Below, in pieces: positions 8,554 to 17,924 of a stretch of DNA of 64,000 bases. Numbering within the stretch: the stretch's first letter is position 1; each line of letters starts with the position of its first letter. Location of the stretch: positions 196,441 to 260,440 of the forward strand of contig NZ_LMKQ01000003.1 in the NCBI RefSeq assembly GCF_001421565.1, written 5' to 3'. The stretch comes from Agromyces sp. Leaf222 (GTDB taxonomy: Bacteria > Actinomycetota > Actinomycetes > Actinomycetales > Microbacteriaceae). The position numbers and the translations under genes are program-made. The notes beneath the pieces are model-generated. The model did no database searches. It was not told the origin of the DNA and worked only from the letters and a program-made list of their open reading frames with translations.

Positions 8554-9515
8554 TGTCCTGCCTCCATGCGTGGTGCCTCCAGGTGTTCGATGGCCTCGCC
8601 CGACTGCGGCGAGAGCGTGGTGCGGATGTCGACGTCGCTCGGCTGCACGTGGCGGTCGAGCCAGTCGACGATGCGCGGGGTGGTCTGCTCCCAGTAGCGG
8701 TCGTAGGCCGCGTAGTGGGTGGTGTGCCGCTGCATGATGAGCTGCTTCGGCCCCTTGGCCGCGGCGTAGAGCGCTTCGGCGTGGTCGGTGGGCGTGGTCG
8801 CGTCGCCCTCGACGCCGATCACCAGGAGCGGGGTCGTCAGCCGCGCGGCGGCGTCGATCGGGCGGTAGGCGAGGATCTCCTCGGCGCACGAGAGCGGGAT
8901 CGCGCTCGGGATGCGGTCGTCGACGTCGGCCTTGATCGTGGTCGCGCGGCGCTCGGGCGTGGGCACCATGATCTCCTCGCGCGGGTGCACGAGCCGGCCG
9001 GCGCCCGTCGTGACGCGGAGTCGACGGTCCTCGTCAAGGCTCGCGAGGAAGGCGAGCCACTCGTGCTCCTGGCGCATGCGGTGCAGCCAGTCGGTGCCGT
9101 CGGCGACCGGCACCTGGCTGACGGCGGCGCGCACGCGCGGGTCGGCGTCGGCGAGGAGCACGGCGTTGCCGCCGCCCGTGCCGCCGGTGCCGAAGACGCC
9201 GATCGCGTCGGCGACGACGTCGTCGCGCGTGGTCAGGTAGGTGACCGCGTTCACGAGGTCCTGCAGTTGGCGAGCAGGCGAGAGGATGCCTCGGTCGCCC
9301 TCGGAGTCGCCGAAGCCGCGGTAGTCGAAGATGAGCACCGCGAACCCGGCGGCGACGAGCGCCTCGTGGTACCGCACGTAGAGCTTGGCGTCCTTGAGGC
9401 CGAGCCAGCCGGGACCCTGCACGATCGCGCGGTACGGGCCGGGCGTCTCGGGCGTTCGCCAGATCGCGGCGAGGCGGTCGCCGGAGCTGTAGAACTCGAC
9501 GTTCGTGGTCTTCAT
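8550..9515 (-). CDS. Alpha/beta hydrolase-fold protein lacking the usual nucleophile serine
   Basis: 321 residues with the fold markers VLIFDYRGFGDSEGDRG, a third-strand GVEGDATTPTDHAE that would carry the acid, and a late His (QRHTTHYAAYD). At the nucleophile elbow, where relatives read G-T-S-Y-S-G-G, this protein reads GTGGTGG, so the catalytic Ser is replaced by Gly. It may use another residue, act on a C-C bond by a different mechanism, or be a non-classical member. It is the first gene of the catabolic operon; its promoter faces the F420-0 uptake cassette across the operator at 9585. Confidence 0.75.
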   Translation of the reverse strand: MKTTNVEFYSSGDRLAAIWRTPETPGPYRAIVQGPGWLGLKDAKLYVRYHEALVAAGFAVLIFDYRGFGDSEGDRGILSPARQLQDLVNAVTYLTTRDDVVADAIGVFGTGGTGGGNAVLLADADPRVRAAVSQVPVADGTDWLHRMRQEHEWLAFLASLDEDRRLRVTTGAGRLVHPREEIMVPTPERRATTIKADVDDRIPSAIPLSCAEEILAYRPIDAAARLTTPLLVIGVEGDATTPTDHAEALYAAAKGPKQLIMQRHTTHYAAYDRYWEQTTPRIVDWLDRHVQPSDVDIRTTLSPQSGEAIEHLEAPRMEAGQ

Positions 9516-9584
9516 GTGGTGCGGGTCCTCTCGGATCTCGTCGCTGCGATGCGGCGGAACGGCAGTGCATGGTCATCATTGCGT

Positions 9585-9600
9585 ATTCTGGATCCAGAAT
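9585..9600. promoter_or_regulatory. Operator palindrome, GGATCC type, in a divergent promoter region
   Basis: ATTCTGGATCCAGAAT is a perfect 16-bp palindrome between the hydrolase start (9515) and the binding-protein start (9740). One site can serve both operons. It shares TTCTGGATCCA with the sites at 17747 and 18737. A partial repeat (CCAGTATTGATTCCG) follows it. Confidence 0.7.
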
Positions 9601-9739
9601 CCAGTATTGATTCCGAATTACCGGGCGCCGTAGGATGAACCCGACCGCCGATCCGCCTTGATCGGTTGTGATGGCCCGGGATTGGGCCGTGAGTCCTCGA
9701 CAACTGTCGAAGTCCGCACCGAACCGTCCCGGAGGAACC

Positions 9740-10765
9740 ATGCCCATTTCCCGCCGTCACCGCCCTGCCCTCGCGATCCCGGCCGCCGTGCTCGCGATCC
9801 CCGCCGCTGCCCTGCTGCTCGCCGGCTGCGCGAGCCCCACCGCCGCCTCGACCGGCGGCGCAGACCCCTCGGCCGAGGCCGCAGCCGCCGGCTACCCGGT
9901 CACGATCGACAACTGCGGCACCGAGGTCACCCTCGAGTCCGCCCCCGAGCGCGTGCTCACCGTCAAGTCCTCGACCCTCGAGCTCATGCTCGCGCTCGGC
10001 CTCGCCGACCGCGTGATCGGCTCGGCGTTCAGCGACGGCCCCGTGCCCGACGACCTCGGCGACGCGGCATCCGGCATCGAGGTCGTCTCCGACAAGGTGC
10101 CCTCGCAGGAGGCGACGCTCGCGCTCGAGCCCGATCTCGTGTTCGCCGGCTGGGAGTCGAACCTCTCGGCCGAGGGAGCCGGCGAGCGCGACGCCCTCGC
10201 GAAGCTCGGCGTGAACAGCTACGTCGCCCCCGCCGCGTGCAAGGCCGAGGGCTACATGCCCGACCCGCTCACCTTCGACGAGGTCTTCCGCGAGTTCGGC
10301 GAGGCCGGCGACGTCTTCGGGGTTCCGGATGCCGCGGCCGACCTCGTCGCCGAGCAGCAGGCCGAGCTCGACGCGATCGAGCCGAACGACGACGGGCTCA
10401 CCGCCCTCTGGTACAGCTCGGGCGACGACACGCCCTACGTCGGAGCCGGCATCGGCGCCCCGCAGATGATCATGGGCGCCGCCGGCCTCGACAACATCGC
10501 GAAGGACGTGCACGACACCTGGACCTCGATGAGCTGGGAGGCGATCGTCGACGCGAACCCCGACGTCATCGTGCTCGTCGACGCCGCGTGGAACACCGCC
10601 GACCAGAAGATCGCGCAGCTCGAGGCGAACCCGGCGACCGCCGCCCTGCCCGCCGTGCAGGAGCAGCGCTACGTCGTGCTCGACTTCCCGTCGACCGAGG
10701 CCGGCGTGCGCAACGTCGGCGCCGTGGCCTCGACGGTCGAGCAGCTCGGAGCCCTGGGGTACTGA
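9740..10765 (+). CDS. Proposed F420-0 ABC transporter, substrate-binding lipoprotein
   Basis: 341-residue class III binding protein. The lipoprotein signal ends in LLLAGC, followed by YPVTIDNCGTEVTLESAPERVLTV, the opening used by cobalamin/iron-chelate-type binding proteins. A GGAGGA Shine-Dalgarno sequence is 3 bases before the ATG. With the FecCD-type permease and ATPase behind it, it forms the three-gene cassette described in actinobacteria (TIGR03868/03869/03873 families, from memory) as a putative importer of F420-0, the form of F420 without its glutamate tail. Neighbouring cofE, cofC and fgd support this over iron or B12. The role of the family is a genomic proposal, not proven transport. 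Confidence 0.75.
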   Translation: MPISRRHRPALAIPAAVLAIPAAALLLAGCASPTAASTGGADPSAEAAAAGYPVTIDNCGTEVTLESAPERVLTVKSSTLELMLALGLADRVIGSAFSDGPVPDDLGDAASGIEVVSDKVPSQEATLALEPDLVFAGWESNLSAEGAGERDALAKLGVNSYVAPAACKAEGYMPDPLTFDEVFREFGEAGDVFGVPDAAADLVAEQQAELDAIEPNDDGLTALWYSSGDDTPYVGAGIGAPQMIMGAAGLDNIAKDVHDTWTSMSWEAIVDANPDVIVLVDAAWNTADQKIAQLEANPATAALPAVQEQRYVVLDFPSTEAGVRNVGAVASTVEQLGALGY

Positions 10766-11877
10766 TGACCGCCCCCTCGAGAACAGGCGCCGCCGGGGTC
10801 TCCGCCCCGGAGGCAGGCGCGTCTTCGGCGCGCCGTCCGCCCGCGCCTGTTCTCGGACGGGCCCTCGCCTGGGGCCTGCTGCTCGCGGCGCTGCTCGCGG
10901 CATCCGTCGTCATCGCCGTCACGATCGGCCCGGCGCCCATCGCGCCGTCCGACGTGTTCGCGAGCGTCGCAGCGCACCTGGGGTTCGGCGAGCCGACGCT
11001 CTCGCCGATCCGCGACGGCATCGTGTGGGAGCTGCGGATGCCGCGCGTGATCACGGCGGCCGTGGTCGGCGCGGGACTCGCGCTCTGCGGCGCCGTGATG
11101 CAGGCCGTCACCCGCAACACCCTCGCCGACCCGTACCTGCTCGGACTCTCGTCGGGCGCCTCGGTCGGCGCGGTCGTCGTGATCGTGCTCGGCGTGGGGC
11201 TGCTGCTCCCGCTCGCCGCCTTCGCCGGTGCGCTCGCGGCCCTGGTCGCGACGCTCGGACTTGCCATGGCCGCCTCCGCGCGGTCGGGCCGCGGCGCCAG
11301 GCTCGACCCCACCACGACCGTGCTCGCCGGCATCGCGGTGTCGAGTGTGTTCGGGGCGATCACGAGCCTCGTCATCTTCTGGAGCGCGACGGGCGACAGC
11401 TACCGCGAGATCCTCAACTGGCTGCTCGGCTCGCTCGCGGGCACCGACTGGACCTCCGTCGCGATCAGCGGCGTCGCGCTCGTCGTCGTCGGCGTGCCGC
11501 TCATCGCGAGCGCCCGCACGCTCGACGCGTTCGCCCTCGGCGAGGCCGGCGCGGCCGCGCTCGGCGTGCACGTCGCCCGCTCACGCGTCCTGCTGCTCGG
11601 CGGCACGGCGCTGCTCACCGGTGCGCTCGTCGCGGTGAGCGGGTCGATCGGCTTCGTCGGACTCGTGCTCCCGCATGCCGTGCGGCTCGTGACCGGGCCG
11701 GGTCACCGCGCGCTGCTGCCGCTCTCGGCCCTCGCCGGGGCCATCTTCCTCGTCTGGGCCGACACCGCCGCCCGCACCCTGTTCGACCCTCGCGAGCTGC
11801 CGGTCGGCATCATCACCGCACTGATCGGCGGGCCGGTCTTCGCCTGGCTGCTGCTTCGCGCGAGGAGCACGGCATGA
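10765..11877 (+). CDS. Proposed F420-0 ABC transporter permease (FecCD/BtuC family)
   Basis: 370 residues with roughly ten membrane segments after an Ala/Pro-rich cytoplasmic start. Family landmarks are RMPRVITAAVVGAGLALCGAVMQ, NPLADP-like NTLADPYLLGLSSGASVGA, and GSIGFVGLVLPHAVR near the end. The ATG overlaps the binding-protein stop by one base (TGATG). It forms the membrane channel of the cassette and probably acts as a dimer. Confidence 0.82.
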   Translation: MTAPSRTGAAGVSAPEAGASSARRPPAPVLGRALAWGLLLAALLAASVVIAVTIGPAPIAPSDVFASVAAHLGFGEPTLSPIRDGIVWELRMPRVITAAVVGAGLALCGAVMQAVTRNTLADPYLLGLSSGASVGAVVVIVLGVGLLLPLAAFAGALAALVATLGLAMAASARSGRGARLDPTTTVLAGIAVSSVFGAITSLVIFWSATGDSYREILNWLLGSLAGTDWTSVAISGVALVVVGVPLIASARTLDAFALGEAGAAALGVHVARSRVLLLGGTALLTGALVAVSGSIGFVGLVLPHAVRLVTGPGHRALLPLSALAGAIFLVWADTAARTLFDPRELPVGIITALIGGPVFAWLLLRARSTA

Positions 11878-12716
11878 GCCTCGACCTGTCGCGCGTTCGC
11901 TTCGATCGCGCCGGACGCACGATCATCGACGGCGTCGACGCGACGCTCCCCCGCGGCGCGCTGACGGCGCTCATCGGGCCGAACGGCGCCGGCAAGTCGA
12001 CGCTGCTGCACCTCATCGCGGCGATCGAGCGCGCCGACGAGGGCGAACTGCGACTCGACGGTCGGCCGCTCGACGGCATGCGGCGTCGCGAACGCGCCAG
12101 GATCGTGGCGCTGGCCGAGCAGCAGGCCGAAGTCGACGGACGGCTGACCGTCGAGGCATCCGTCGCCCTCGGGCGCACCCCGCATCTCGGCGTGTTCGGC
12201 GTCGCCGGCCCCCACGACCGCGCGATCATCGACGGCGCACTCGCCGCGGTCGGCGCCGCGGAGTTCGCCGACCGACCCCTCGACTCGCTCTCGGGCGGCG
12301 AACGGCAACGCGTGACCCTCGCCCGGGCGATCGCGCAGGAGCCGACCCTGCTGCTCGCGGACGAGCCGACGAACCACCTCGACCTCGGCTCCCAGTTCGT
12401 CGCCCTCGACCTGCTCGCGGGGCTCGCGCGCGGCGGGCTCACCGTCGTCGCCGCCCTGCACGACCTCTCGCACGCCGCCGCCTACGCCGACCACGTCGTC
12501 GTGCTCACCGCCGGACGGGTCGTCGCGGCCGGGCCGCCCGCCGAGGTGCTCACCTCCGAGCTCGTGCACGACGTCTACGGGGTGCGGGCGGAGGTCGTCA
12601 CGCACCCGCTCACGGGTCGCCCGCTGATCGCGGTCGCGAGCCCGGCGACGTCGGCGGTTCCAGGACCCGTGGCGGCCTCGGCGCCCCTCGGCGGCTCGCC
12701 GACGCCCACGGCGTAG
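11874..12716 (+). CDS. Proposed F420-0 ABC transporter ATP-binding protein (FepC/BtuD-like)
   Basis: 280 residues. Walker A is GPNGAGKST, the signature is LSGGERQR, Walker B is LLLADEPTNHLD and the H-loop is AALHDLSHAA. It overlaps the permease stop (ATGA at 11874). The C-terminal 30 residues are Ala/Pro/Ser-rich and look unstructured. The next gene is convergent, so the cassette ends here; no hairpin is obvious in the 40-base gap. Confidence 0.82.
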   Translation: MSLDLSRVRFDRAGRTIIDGVDATLPRGALTALIGPNGAGKSTLLHLIAAIERADEGELRLDGRPLDGMRRRERARIVALAEQQAEVDGRLTVEASVALGRTPHLGVFGVAGPHDRAIIDGALAAVGAAEFADRPLDSLSGGERQRVTLARAIAQEPTLLLADEPTNHLDLGSQFVALDLLAGLARGGLTVVAALHDLSHAAAYADHVVVLTAGRVVAAGPPAEVLTSELVHDVYGVRAEVVTHPLTGRPLIAVASPATSAVPGPVAASAPLGGSPTPTA

Positions 12717-12756
12717 CAGCCGACCGATCGCGGGTGGCGTCGGCGCGGCGATCGGG

Positions 12757-13674
12757 TCAGGCCGAAGGGTCGAACCCCGGTATCGTGCCGTCGGCGGGCG
12801 GGTACTTCGCCACGAGGCTCGCGTCCTTGCCCGCGTACCCCTCCGAGGCGAGTCGACGGAACTGCTCGAGCGCCAACTCGGCGGCCGGGATGTGCAGCGC
12901 GGATGCCTCGCCCGCCGCGACCGCGAACGAGAGGTCCTTCTCGGCGAGCGCCGCTGAGAACGTCGCGTCGAAGTTGCGGTTCGCGGGACTCGTCTCCACG
13001 ACGCCTGGGGCCGGATACCAGGTGCGGAGCGGCCAGGAGTCGCCCGACGAGGCGGCCGCGACCTCATGGAACCTCGCGGCATCGAGTCCGAGCGAGGCCG
13101 CGAGCGCGGCCGCCTCCGCGACGCCGAGCAGCGAGACGAAGAGCATGAGGTTGTTGGCGAGCTTCGCCGCGATGCCGAGCGTCGGCCCGCCGAGGTCGAA
13201 GACGTGCGCCGCCATGGGCTCCACGAGCCGGCGGGCCGCCGCCACGGCGTCGGGGTCGCCGCCGAGCATGAACGTGAGGGACCCGCGCTCGGCCCCGGCG
13301 ATGCCGCCCGAGACCGGAGCATCGACGAACCGGAACGCATGGGCCGCCGACTCGGCGTGGCACCACCGCGAGGTCTCGACATCGACGGTCGACGTGTCGA
13401 GGAGCAGCGCGTCCGCCGGAGCGGTCGCCCACACACCGGCGGTCGCCGCGTAGACCTCGCGGACGTGCTCGTTGCGCGGCAGGGACGTGAAGACGGCGTC
13501 GACGCCCGCGACGGTCTCGGCGATGCTCTCGCACACGCGCACGCCGCGCTCGCCCGCGAGGATGCAGGCCGCGTCGTCGAGGTCGAATCCGCGCACCTCG
13601 TGCCCTGCCAGGGCCATGCGGGCCGACATGGGCCCGCCCATGTGCCCGAGTCCGATCCATCCGATGACGGCCAT
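12757..13674 (-). CDS. NAD(P)-binding beta-hydroxyacid dehydrogenase (3-hydroxyisobutyrate dehydrogenase family)
   Basis: 305 residues. The Rossmann signature is IGWIGLGHMGGPMSARMALAGHEVRGFD. The substrate motif DAPVSGGIAGAERGSL matches the conserved DAPVSGG of the family, and the catalytic Lys region is KLANNLMLF. It would oxidise a short beta-hydroxyacid or reduce the matching semialdehyde (for example 3-hydroxyisobutyrate or tartronate semialdehyde). It sits between the F420-0 cassette and the fgd operon on the same strand as fgd. Whether it belongs to the pathway is open; a 3-carbon semialdehyde is a plausible product of ring degradation. Confidence 0.85.
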   Translation of the reverse strand: MAVIGWIGLGHMGGPMSARMALAGHEVRGFDLDDAACILAGERGVRVCESIAETVAGVDAVFTSLPRNEHVREVYAATAGVWATAPADALLLDTSTVDVETSRWCHAESAAHAFRFVDAPVSGGIAGAERGSLTFMLGGDPDAVAAARRLVEPMAAHVFDLGGPTLGIAAKLANNLMLFVSLLGVAEAAALAASLGLDAARFHEVAAASSGDSWPLRTWYPAPGVVETSPANRNFDATFSAALAEKDLSFAVAAGEASALHIPAAELALEQFRRLASEGYAGKDASLVAKYPPADGTIPGFDPSA

Positions 13675-13740
13675 GGCCCCCTCCTCCGACGTCGTCGTCG
13701 TGCTGCCTCGCAGGCTCCACGCTACGCCGAGCCGAACCCC

Positions 13741-13799
13741 GTGATGTCGCACGAATCGTCGCCATCGGCTGACGATGCGAGCAGTTCGCGCGACATCAC
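13741..13799. repeat. Long nested hairpin between fgd and the dehydrogenase gene
   Basis: The outer arms GTGATGTCGC and GCGACATCAC pair perfectly; CGAA/TTCG and TCGTC/GACGA continue the pairing inward. It lies between two minus-strand genes, 45 bases after the fgd stop, so it could be a terminator or a processing stem. I saw no second copy in the window. Confidence 0.5.
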
Positions 13800-13844
13800 G
13801 GACTCGGATGGGCGCCGAACAGGGCGACGCCGCCCCGGCGGGAG

Positions 13845-14879
13845 CTACTGCGCCGCGCGAGCTCGCAGTCGCGGCGCGAGGTCGCGCTCGAACAGCTGCA
13901 GGAAGCGCCGCTGGTCGTGCCCGGGCGCGTGGAACACGAGGTGATTGAAGCCCCAGTCCATGTACTGGCCGATCTGCTCGACGACGGCGTCGGGGTCGGT
14001 GCCGACGATCCAGCGCTTGGCGATCGTCTCGATGGGCAGCGCGTCGGCGGCCCGCTCCATCTCGACGGGGTCGGTGATGTCGTGCTTCTGCTCCTTCGAC
14101 AGCGAGAGCGGCGACCAGAACCGGGTGTTGTCGAGCGCGGCCTCCTCGGTCTCCTCGTACGAGAGCTTGATCTCGATCATGCGGTCGTAGTCGTCGAAGG
14201 TGCGGCCGTCGGTGCGGGCCTCCAGCCCCTCCTTCACGGCGGGCATGAGCTGGTCGGCGTAGAGCTCGGCGCCCTTGCCGGAGGTGCAGATGAAGCCGTC
14301 GCCCGCGCGGCCCGCGTACTTCGCGACCTGGGGCCCGCCGGCGGCGATGTAGATCGGCACGCCTCCCTCGGGCCGGTCGTAGATCGACGCGTCGTGGGTC
14401 GAGTAGTACTCGCCGTCGAAGCTGACCTGGTCTTCGTCGCTCCAGAGGGCGCGCATGAGGCGCACCGACTCGCGCAGGCGCGCGTAGCGCTCGCGGAACT
14501 CGGGCCACTCCTGCTCGCCCGCACCCTGGAAGCCCGTGGCGATCTCGTTGAGCGCCTCGCCCGAGCCGACGCCGAGGATCACGCGTCCCGGGTAGAGCAC
14601 GCCCATGGTCGCGAACGCCTGGGCGAGCACGGCCGGGTTGTAACGGAACGTCGGCGTGAGCACCGAGGTGCCGATGCGGATCTTCGAGGTGCGCTCGCCG
14701 ACCGCCGCCATCCAGGCGAGCGAGAACGGCGCGTGGCCGCCGGTGTGACGCCAGGGCTGGAAGTGGTCGCTCGTGAAGACGGACTCCATGCCGTGGGCTT
14801 CGGCCGCGACGGCGATCTCGACGAGCTCGCGCGGGTCGAACTGCTCGGCGCTGGCCTTGTATCCGAGGGTGAGGGTCAT
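13845..14879 (-). CDS. fgd: F420-dependent glucose-6-phosphate dehydrogenase
   Basis: 344 residues closely matching the actinobacterial FGD pattern from the first residues ([10 protein letters not shown]) to the end ([12 protein letters not shown]). Active-site residues known from the M. tuberculosis enzyme are present: Asp38, His39 and Trp43 in SDHFQPW, Glu108 in GEALNE, Lys in CTSGKG, Lys-His in EQKHDI, and Arg in AKRWIV. It oxidises glucose-6-phosphate to 6-phosphogluconolactone while reducing F420, the main source of F420H2 in actinobacteria. Its ATG overlaps the cofC stop (ATGA, 14876-14879), tying coenzyme reduction to coenzyme assembly in one operon. Confidence 0.95.
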   Translation of the reverse strand: MTLTLGYKASAEQFDPRELVEIAVAAEAHGMESVFTSDHFQPWRHTGGHAPFSLAWMAAVGERTSKIRIGTSVLTPTFRYNPAVLAQAFATMGVLYPGRVILGVGSGEALNEIATGFQGAGEQEWPEFRERYARLRESVRLMRALWSDEDQVSFDGEYYSTHDASIYDRPEGGVPIYIAAGGPQVAKYAGRAGDGFICTSGKGAELYADQLMPAVKEGLEARTDGRTFDDYDRMIEIKLSYEETEEAALDNTRFWSPLSLSKEQKHDITDPVEMERAADALPIETIAKRWIVGTDPDAVVEQIGQYMDWGFNHLVFHAPGHDQRRFLQLFERDLAPRLRARAAQ

Positions 14880-15643
14880 GCTGCTCCCTTTCTGGTGGAG
14901 TCGATGGGGCGTGACGACGGCTGGGCGTCGGTCCGGTGGTCGCCGGGGGCGCCCCGGTCTTCGCGGGCGGCGAGCGCCGCCGTGGTGTGCGCGCCGAGGC
15001 CGAGCCGTACGGCGGCGTCGAGCGCGTCGATCGTGTCGACGTCGCGGCGCATGCGCTCGGCGAGCGGCGCCGGCACGTCGTGCGAGAGGTCGTGGAATCC
15101 GAGCGCACGGTGCAGCATCGCCGAGTCGGCGCCGAAGGCGGGCTCGAACCGGGTGTGGGCGGCGGCCGTTGCGAGGGTCGTGCCGGTCGCCTCGGCGTCG
15201 GGCATGAAGGCGAGCGGATGCCGCGACGCGGCGCCGAGCGCGGCATCGAGCGCGTGCGGGGTCAGCGCGGGCAGGTCGCCGAGCAGCACGGCGATGCCCC
15301 GATGGGAGCGGGTGGAGCGGCGGCCGGCCCTCTCGCCGGCGACGCGTTCGTCGACGGCGATGCGTCGGGCCTCCGCGATGCCGTGACGGATCGCCGCCGA
15401 GAGCGAGCGCGGCTCCGGCTCGGCGACGACCACGACGCCGGCGGGCACCTCGTCGACGTGGCCGCTGAGGTCGCCGACGACGATCACCTGCGCGACGCGC
15501 TCGGCGGCGAGCGCCGCATCGATGGTGTCGAGCACGAACGCACGGGCGAGGTCGGCGCGTGCGGAACGGTCGAGCGAGGGCGAGAGCCGGGTCTTGGCCT
15601 CGGCGAGGAGCTTGACGGGCACGACCACGTCGTAGGTCAGCAT
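14876..15643 (-). CDS. cofC: 2-phospho-L-lactate/phosphoenolpyruvate guanylyltransferase (CofC/FbiD)
   Basis: 255 residues. It starts [19 protein letters not shown], the nucleotide-binding opening of CofC/FbiD, has the [10 protein letters not shown] metal-site motif mid-protein, and has [10 protein letters not shown] and EPAFGADSA near the substrate site. The enzyme joins GTP to 2-phospholactate or PEP, making the precursor for F420-0 assembly. It overlaps cofE upstream by 7 bases and fgd downstream by 4. Its presence is notable because genomes with the F420-0 uptake cassette were described as often lacking de novo F420 synthesis. No cofD/fbiA, cofG/H or fbiC is in the window. Confidence 0.88.
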   Translation of the reverse strand: MLTYDVVVPVKLLAEAKTRLSPSLDRSARADLARAFVLDTIDAALAAERVAQVIVVGDLSGHVDEVPAGVVVVAEPEPRSLSAAIRHGIAEARRIAVDERVAGERAGRRSTRSHRGIAVLLGDLPALTPHALDAALGAASRHPLAFMPDAEATGTTLATAAAHTRFEPAFGADSAMLHRALGFHDLSHDVPAPLAERMRRDVDTIDALDAAVRLGLGAHTTAALAAREDRGAPGDHRTDAQPSSRPIDSTRKGAA

Positions 15644-16665
15644 GTCGTCGCCTCCGCAGCCGTCTCGGCCGAGCCCACGACCGCCGAGCCCACCGCCGAA
15701 CCCACGACGGCCGCGGCGCGTGCGCGCGCCATGAGCGCCTCGCTGCGGGCGGCCGCGACGCCCTCCGCGTAGCCCGCGGCGAACCCCTCGGCGTGCCCGA
15801 CGGCGCGGCCGCTCGCGAAGCCGTGCTCGTGTCCGTCTCGTCGTCCGAGCTCGATGGCCTCGTCGGTGCCGAGTCGGAACAGGTCGCGCTCCGACGGGCG
15901 GGCGATGCTCGCGGCGCCGGGCAGGTCGAGCGGGCCGACGGCGCGTGCGAGGCCCGAGACGACGGCCACGGGGCATCCGCTCGCCTTGCCCTTGACGAGG
16001 TCGCCGGCGCCCGCGAGCTCGTCGGCGAGGCATGCCATGGTCACGGTGAGCGTGCGCCCTGCCGCATCGGTGCCGCCGCGCAGGTCGTCGACGACGTGCA
16101 CGCCGGCAGCGCCGATGGCGACGTCGGTCTGGCCCTCGCGCCACGGGCGTCCGAGCGTGTCGGAGAGGATCACGCCGACCGTCGCGCCGGTGCGTTCGCG
16201 CAGTCCCAGTGCGAGGCGCCGCGCCGAGGCATCCGGATCGACGGGCAGCAGCAGCACGGTGCCGTCCGCCGTGTTCGAGGCGTCGACGCCCGCCGCAGCC
16301 GCGACCATGCCCTGGCGGTTCTCGACGATGCGCGTGACGCCGCCCTCGTGCGCCCTGGTCGCGACGACCCGCACGGTCTCGTCGGTGATCGCCTGCTCGC
16401 GATCGGTCGCGTGCACGATGCGCCCCTCGGCCTTCGACACGATCTTCGAGGTGACCACGAGGATGTCGCCGTCGTGGAGTCCGCCGGCGTGGTCGGCGGC
16501 CGACGCGATGAGCCCGACGAGGTCGTCGCCCGGGCGGATCTCGCCGATGCCGGGCAGCGCGCGCACGGCGATCGCCGCGGCATCCGCTCGCTCGAGGCGT
16601 GCCACGCGCGCGACGTCCGAAGCGGCGGCGACGCCCGCGCGCGACCCGGTGATGACGGCGCTCAT
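15637..16665 (-). CDS. cofE: Coenzyme F420-0:L-glutamate ligase with C-terminal extension (first copy)
   Basis: 342 residues; the CofE core spans about residues 30-285. Conserved blocks are [21 protein letters not shown] and [20 protein letters not shown]. CofE adds the glutamate tail to F420-0 using GTP. The last 55 residues are a Gly/His/Ala-rich extension in which GHEHGF, GHAEGF and GYAEGV recur; the copy at 18773 has only a short version. The ATG was chosen because it overlaps the upstream LLM stop (ATGA, 16662-16665). The first 30 residues, Ala/Arg-rich, are extra compared with archaeal CofE. Confidence 0.9.
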   Translation of the reverse strand: MSAVITGSRAGVAAASDVARVARLERADAAAIAVRALPGIGEIRPGDDLVGLIASAADHAGGLHDGDILVVTSKIVSKAEGRIVHATDREQAITDETVRVVATRAHEGGVTRIVENRQGMVAAAAGVDASNTADGTVLLLPVDPDASARRLALGLRERTGATVGVILSDTLGRPWREGQTDVAIGAAGVHVVDDLRGGTDAAGRTLTVTMACLADELAGAGDLVKGKASGCPVAVVSGLARAVGPLDLPGAASIARPSERDLFRLGTDEAIELGRRDGHEHGFASGRAVGHAEGFAAGYAEGVAAARSEALMARARAAAVVGSAVGSAVVGSAETAAEATTC

Positions 16666-17654
16666 CGCACGAGCCCCGGCAGCACGTCGCGCCCGAAGAC
16701 CTCGAGCCACTCGCGCTGGTTGCGGCCGACGTTGTGCAGGTAGATGCGGTCGAATCCGAGGTCGATGCAGCGTTGGATGTGCGCGCGGTGCACGTCGGGG
16801 TCGCTCGAGACGGTGAGCCGGCCGGCGAAGTCCTCAGGGCGCACCGAGCGCGCGAGCTGCTCGAACTCGAAGGGCGAGCGGATGTCGCCGCGAGCGAAGC
16901 GCATGCCCGCGATGGGCCACTCGCGCAGCGCGTTCGCCATCGCCTCCTCGTCGGTCGGCGCCCACGAGAGGTGGAGCTGCAGCACGCGCGTGAGCTTCGA
17001 CCGGTCGCGGCCGCCCTCGCGGGCACCCTCGTCGAACTTCGCGAGCAGCACGCGCAGTCGCTCGTCGTCGGCGCCGGTCGTGATGATGCCGTCGACCTGG
17101 CGGCCCGCGCGCTTCGCCGTGACGGGCCCCTGGGTGGCGACGTAGATCTCGGGGGGGACGGGCGGCATGGTCCAGAGCCGGGTGGTCTCGAGCCGGAAGT
17201 GCGGGCCGGCGTGGCGCACCTCGCGGCCGGCGATCGAGGCGCTGAAGAGCTTCTTGATGATGTCGACGGCCTCGAACATGCGGTTGATGCGCTCGTGCGC
17301 CTCTGGCCAGTAGGTGCCGACGACGTGCTCGTTCAGCGCCTCGCCCGACCCGATGCCGAGCCAATGGCGGCCGGGGTACATCGAGGCGAGCGTCGCACTG
17401 GCCTGGGCGACCATGGCCGGGTGCCAGCGGAACGTCGGGGTGGTCACGCCGGGGCCGAGGTCGCCCGTCGTGCGCTCGCCGAGCGCCGCGAGCACGCTCC
17501 ACACGAACGAGGACTCGCCCTGCTGCGGCAGCCACGGCTGGAAGTGGTCGGAGGCCATGACCCCCGAGAAGCCGTGCTGCTCGGCGTACGCGGCGAGCGC
17601 CACCGCCTCGGCGGGCGGGAACTGCTCGAGCATGGCTGCGTATCCGATGTGCAC
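16662..17654 (-). CDS. F420-dependent LLM-class oxidoreductase, FGD-like
   Basis: About 330 residues, related to FGD but not the same enzyme: it keeps ASDHFQPW and [10 protein letters not shown] but lacks the FGD lysine motifs that hold the sugar phosphate (no TSGKG or EQKH). It is therefore predicted to bind F420 and act on another substrate. A GTG at 17652-17654 was chosen because GGAGGGG lies 5 bases before it; a GTG six bases further upstream would touch that Shine-Dalgarno sequence. It is the first gene of the LLM-cofE-cofC-fgd operon, with an operator at 17747. Confidence 0.85.
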   Translation of the reverse strand: MHIGYAAMLEQFPPAEAVALAAYAEQHGFSGVMASDHFQPWLPQQGESSFVWSVLAALGERTTGDLGPGVTTPTFRWHPAMVAQASATLASMYPGRHWLGIGSGEALNEHVVGTYWPEAHERINRMFEAVDIIKKLFSASIAGREVRHAGPHFRLETTRLWTMPPVPPEIYVATQGPVTAKRAGRQVDGIITTGADDERLRVLLAKFDEGAREGGRDRSKLTRVLQLHLSWAPTDEEAMANALREWPIAGMRFARGDIRSPFEFEQLARSVRPEDFAGRLTVSSDPDVHRAHIQRCIDLGFDRIYLHNVGRNQREWLEVFGRDVLPGLVR

Positions 17655-17746
17655 TGACACCCCTCCATCCTCCCGCTCCGATGAAGGTGCCGGGTCCGAA
17701 TTCGCGAAGGTCGTGCGTTCGAGCGACCCGAGCTCCATCATTCCGG

Positions 17747-17762
17747 ATTCTGGATCCAAAAT
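17747..17762. promoter_or_regulatory. Operator palindrome, GGATCC type, upstream of the LLM-cofE-cofC-fgd operon
   Basis: ATTCTGGATCCAAAAT matches the site at 9585 in 14 of 16 positions and lies about 90 bases upstream of the operon start codon. It is the only visible operator for the coenzyme-handling genes. Confidence 0.7.
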
Positions 17763-17824
17763 GCAATACCGAGATCCGATGCCTCGGCGCGACGCCGCGT
17801 GTGGCGCGGCAATCCGGCGGGCGC

Positions 17825-17921
17825 GCCGGCCTCGCCGGTCGAGTAGGCGCGCCGGCGCCGTATCGAGACCAGCACCCCGCAAGGCCTCGATACGCTCCGC
17901 TACTCGACCGGCCTCGCCGGC
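17825..17921. repeat. REP-like nested palindrome
   Basis: The arms GCCGGC-N4-CCGGTCGAGTAG and CTACTCGACCGG-N4-GCCGGC enclose a second stem, CGTATCGAG/CTCGATACG. The phrase TCGATACGCTCCGCTACTCG is, from memory, a common intergenic repeat in Microbacteriaceae. It begins 3 bases after the gntR stop and could end that transcript. Confidence 0.65.
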
Positions 17922-17924
17922 CGC

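Noticed and set aside
9740..12716. Cassette as an iron-siderophore or cobalamin importer
   Set aside because: The fold alone allows it, but the surrounding cofE, cofC, fgd and LLM genes favour F420-0; kept as the main alternative.
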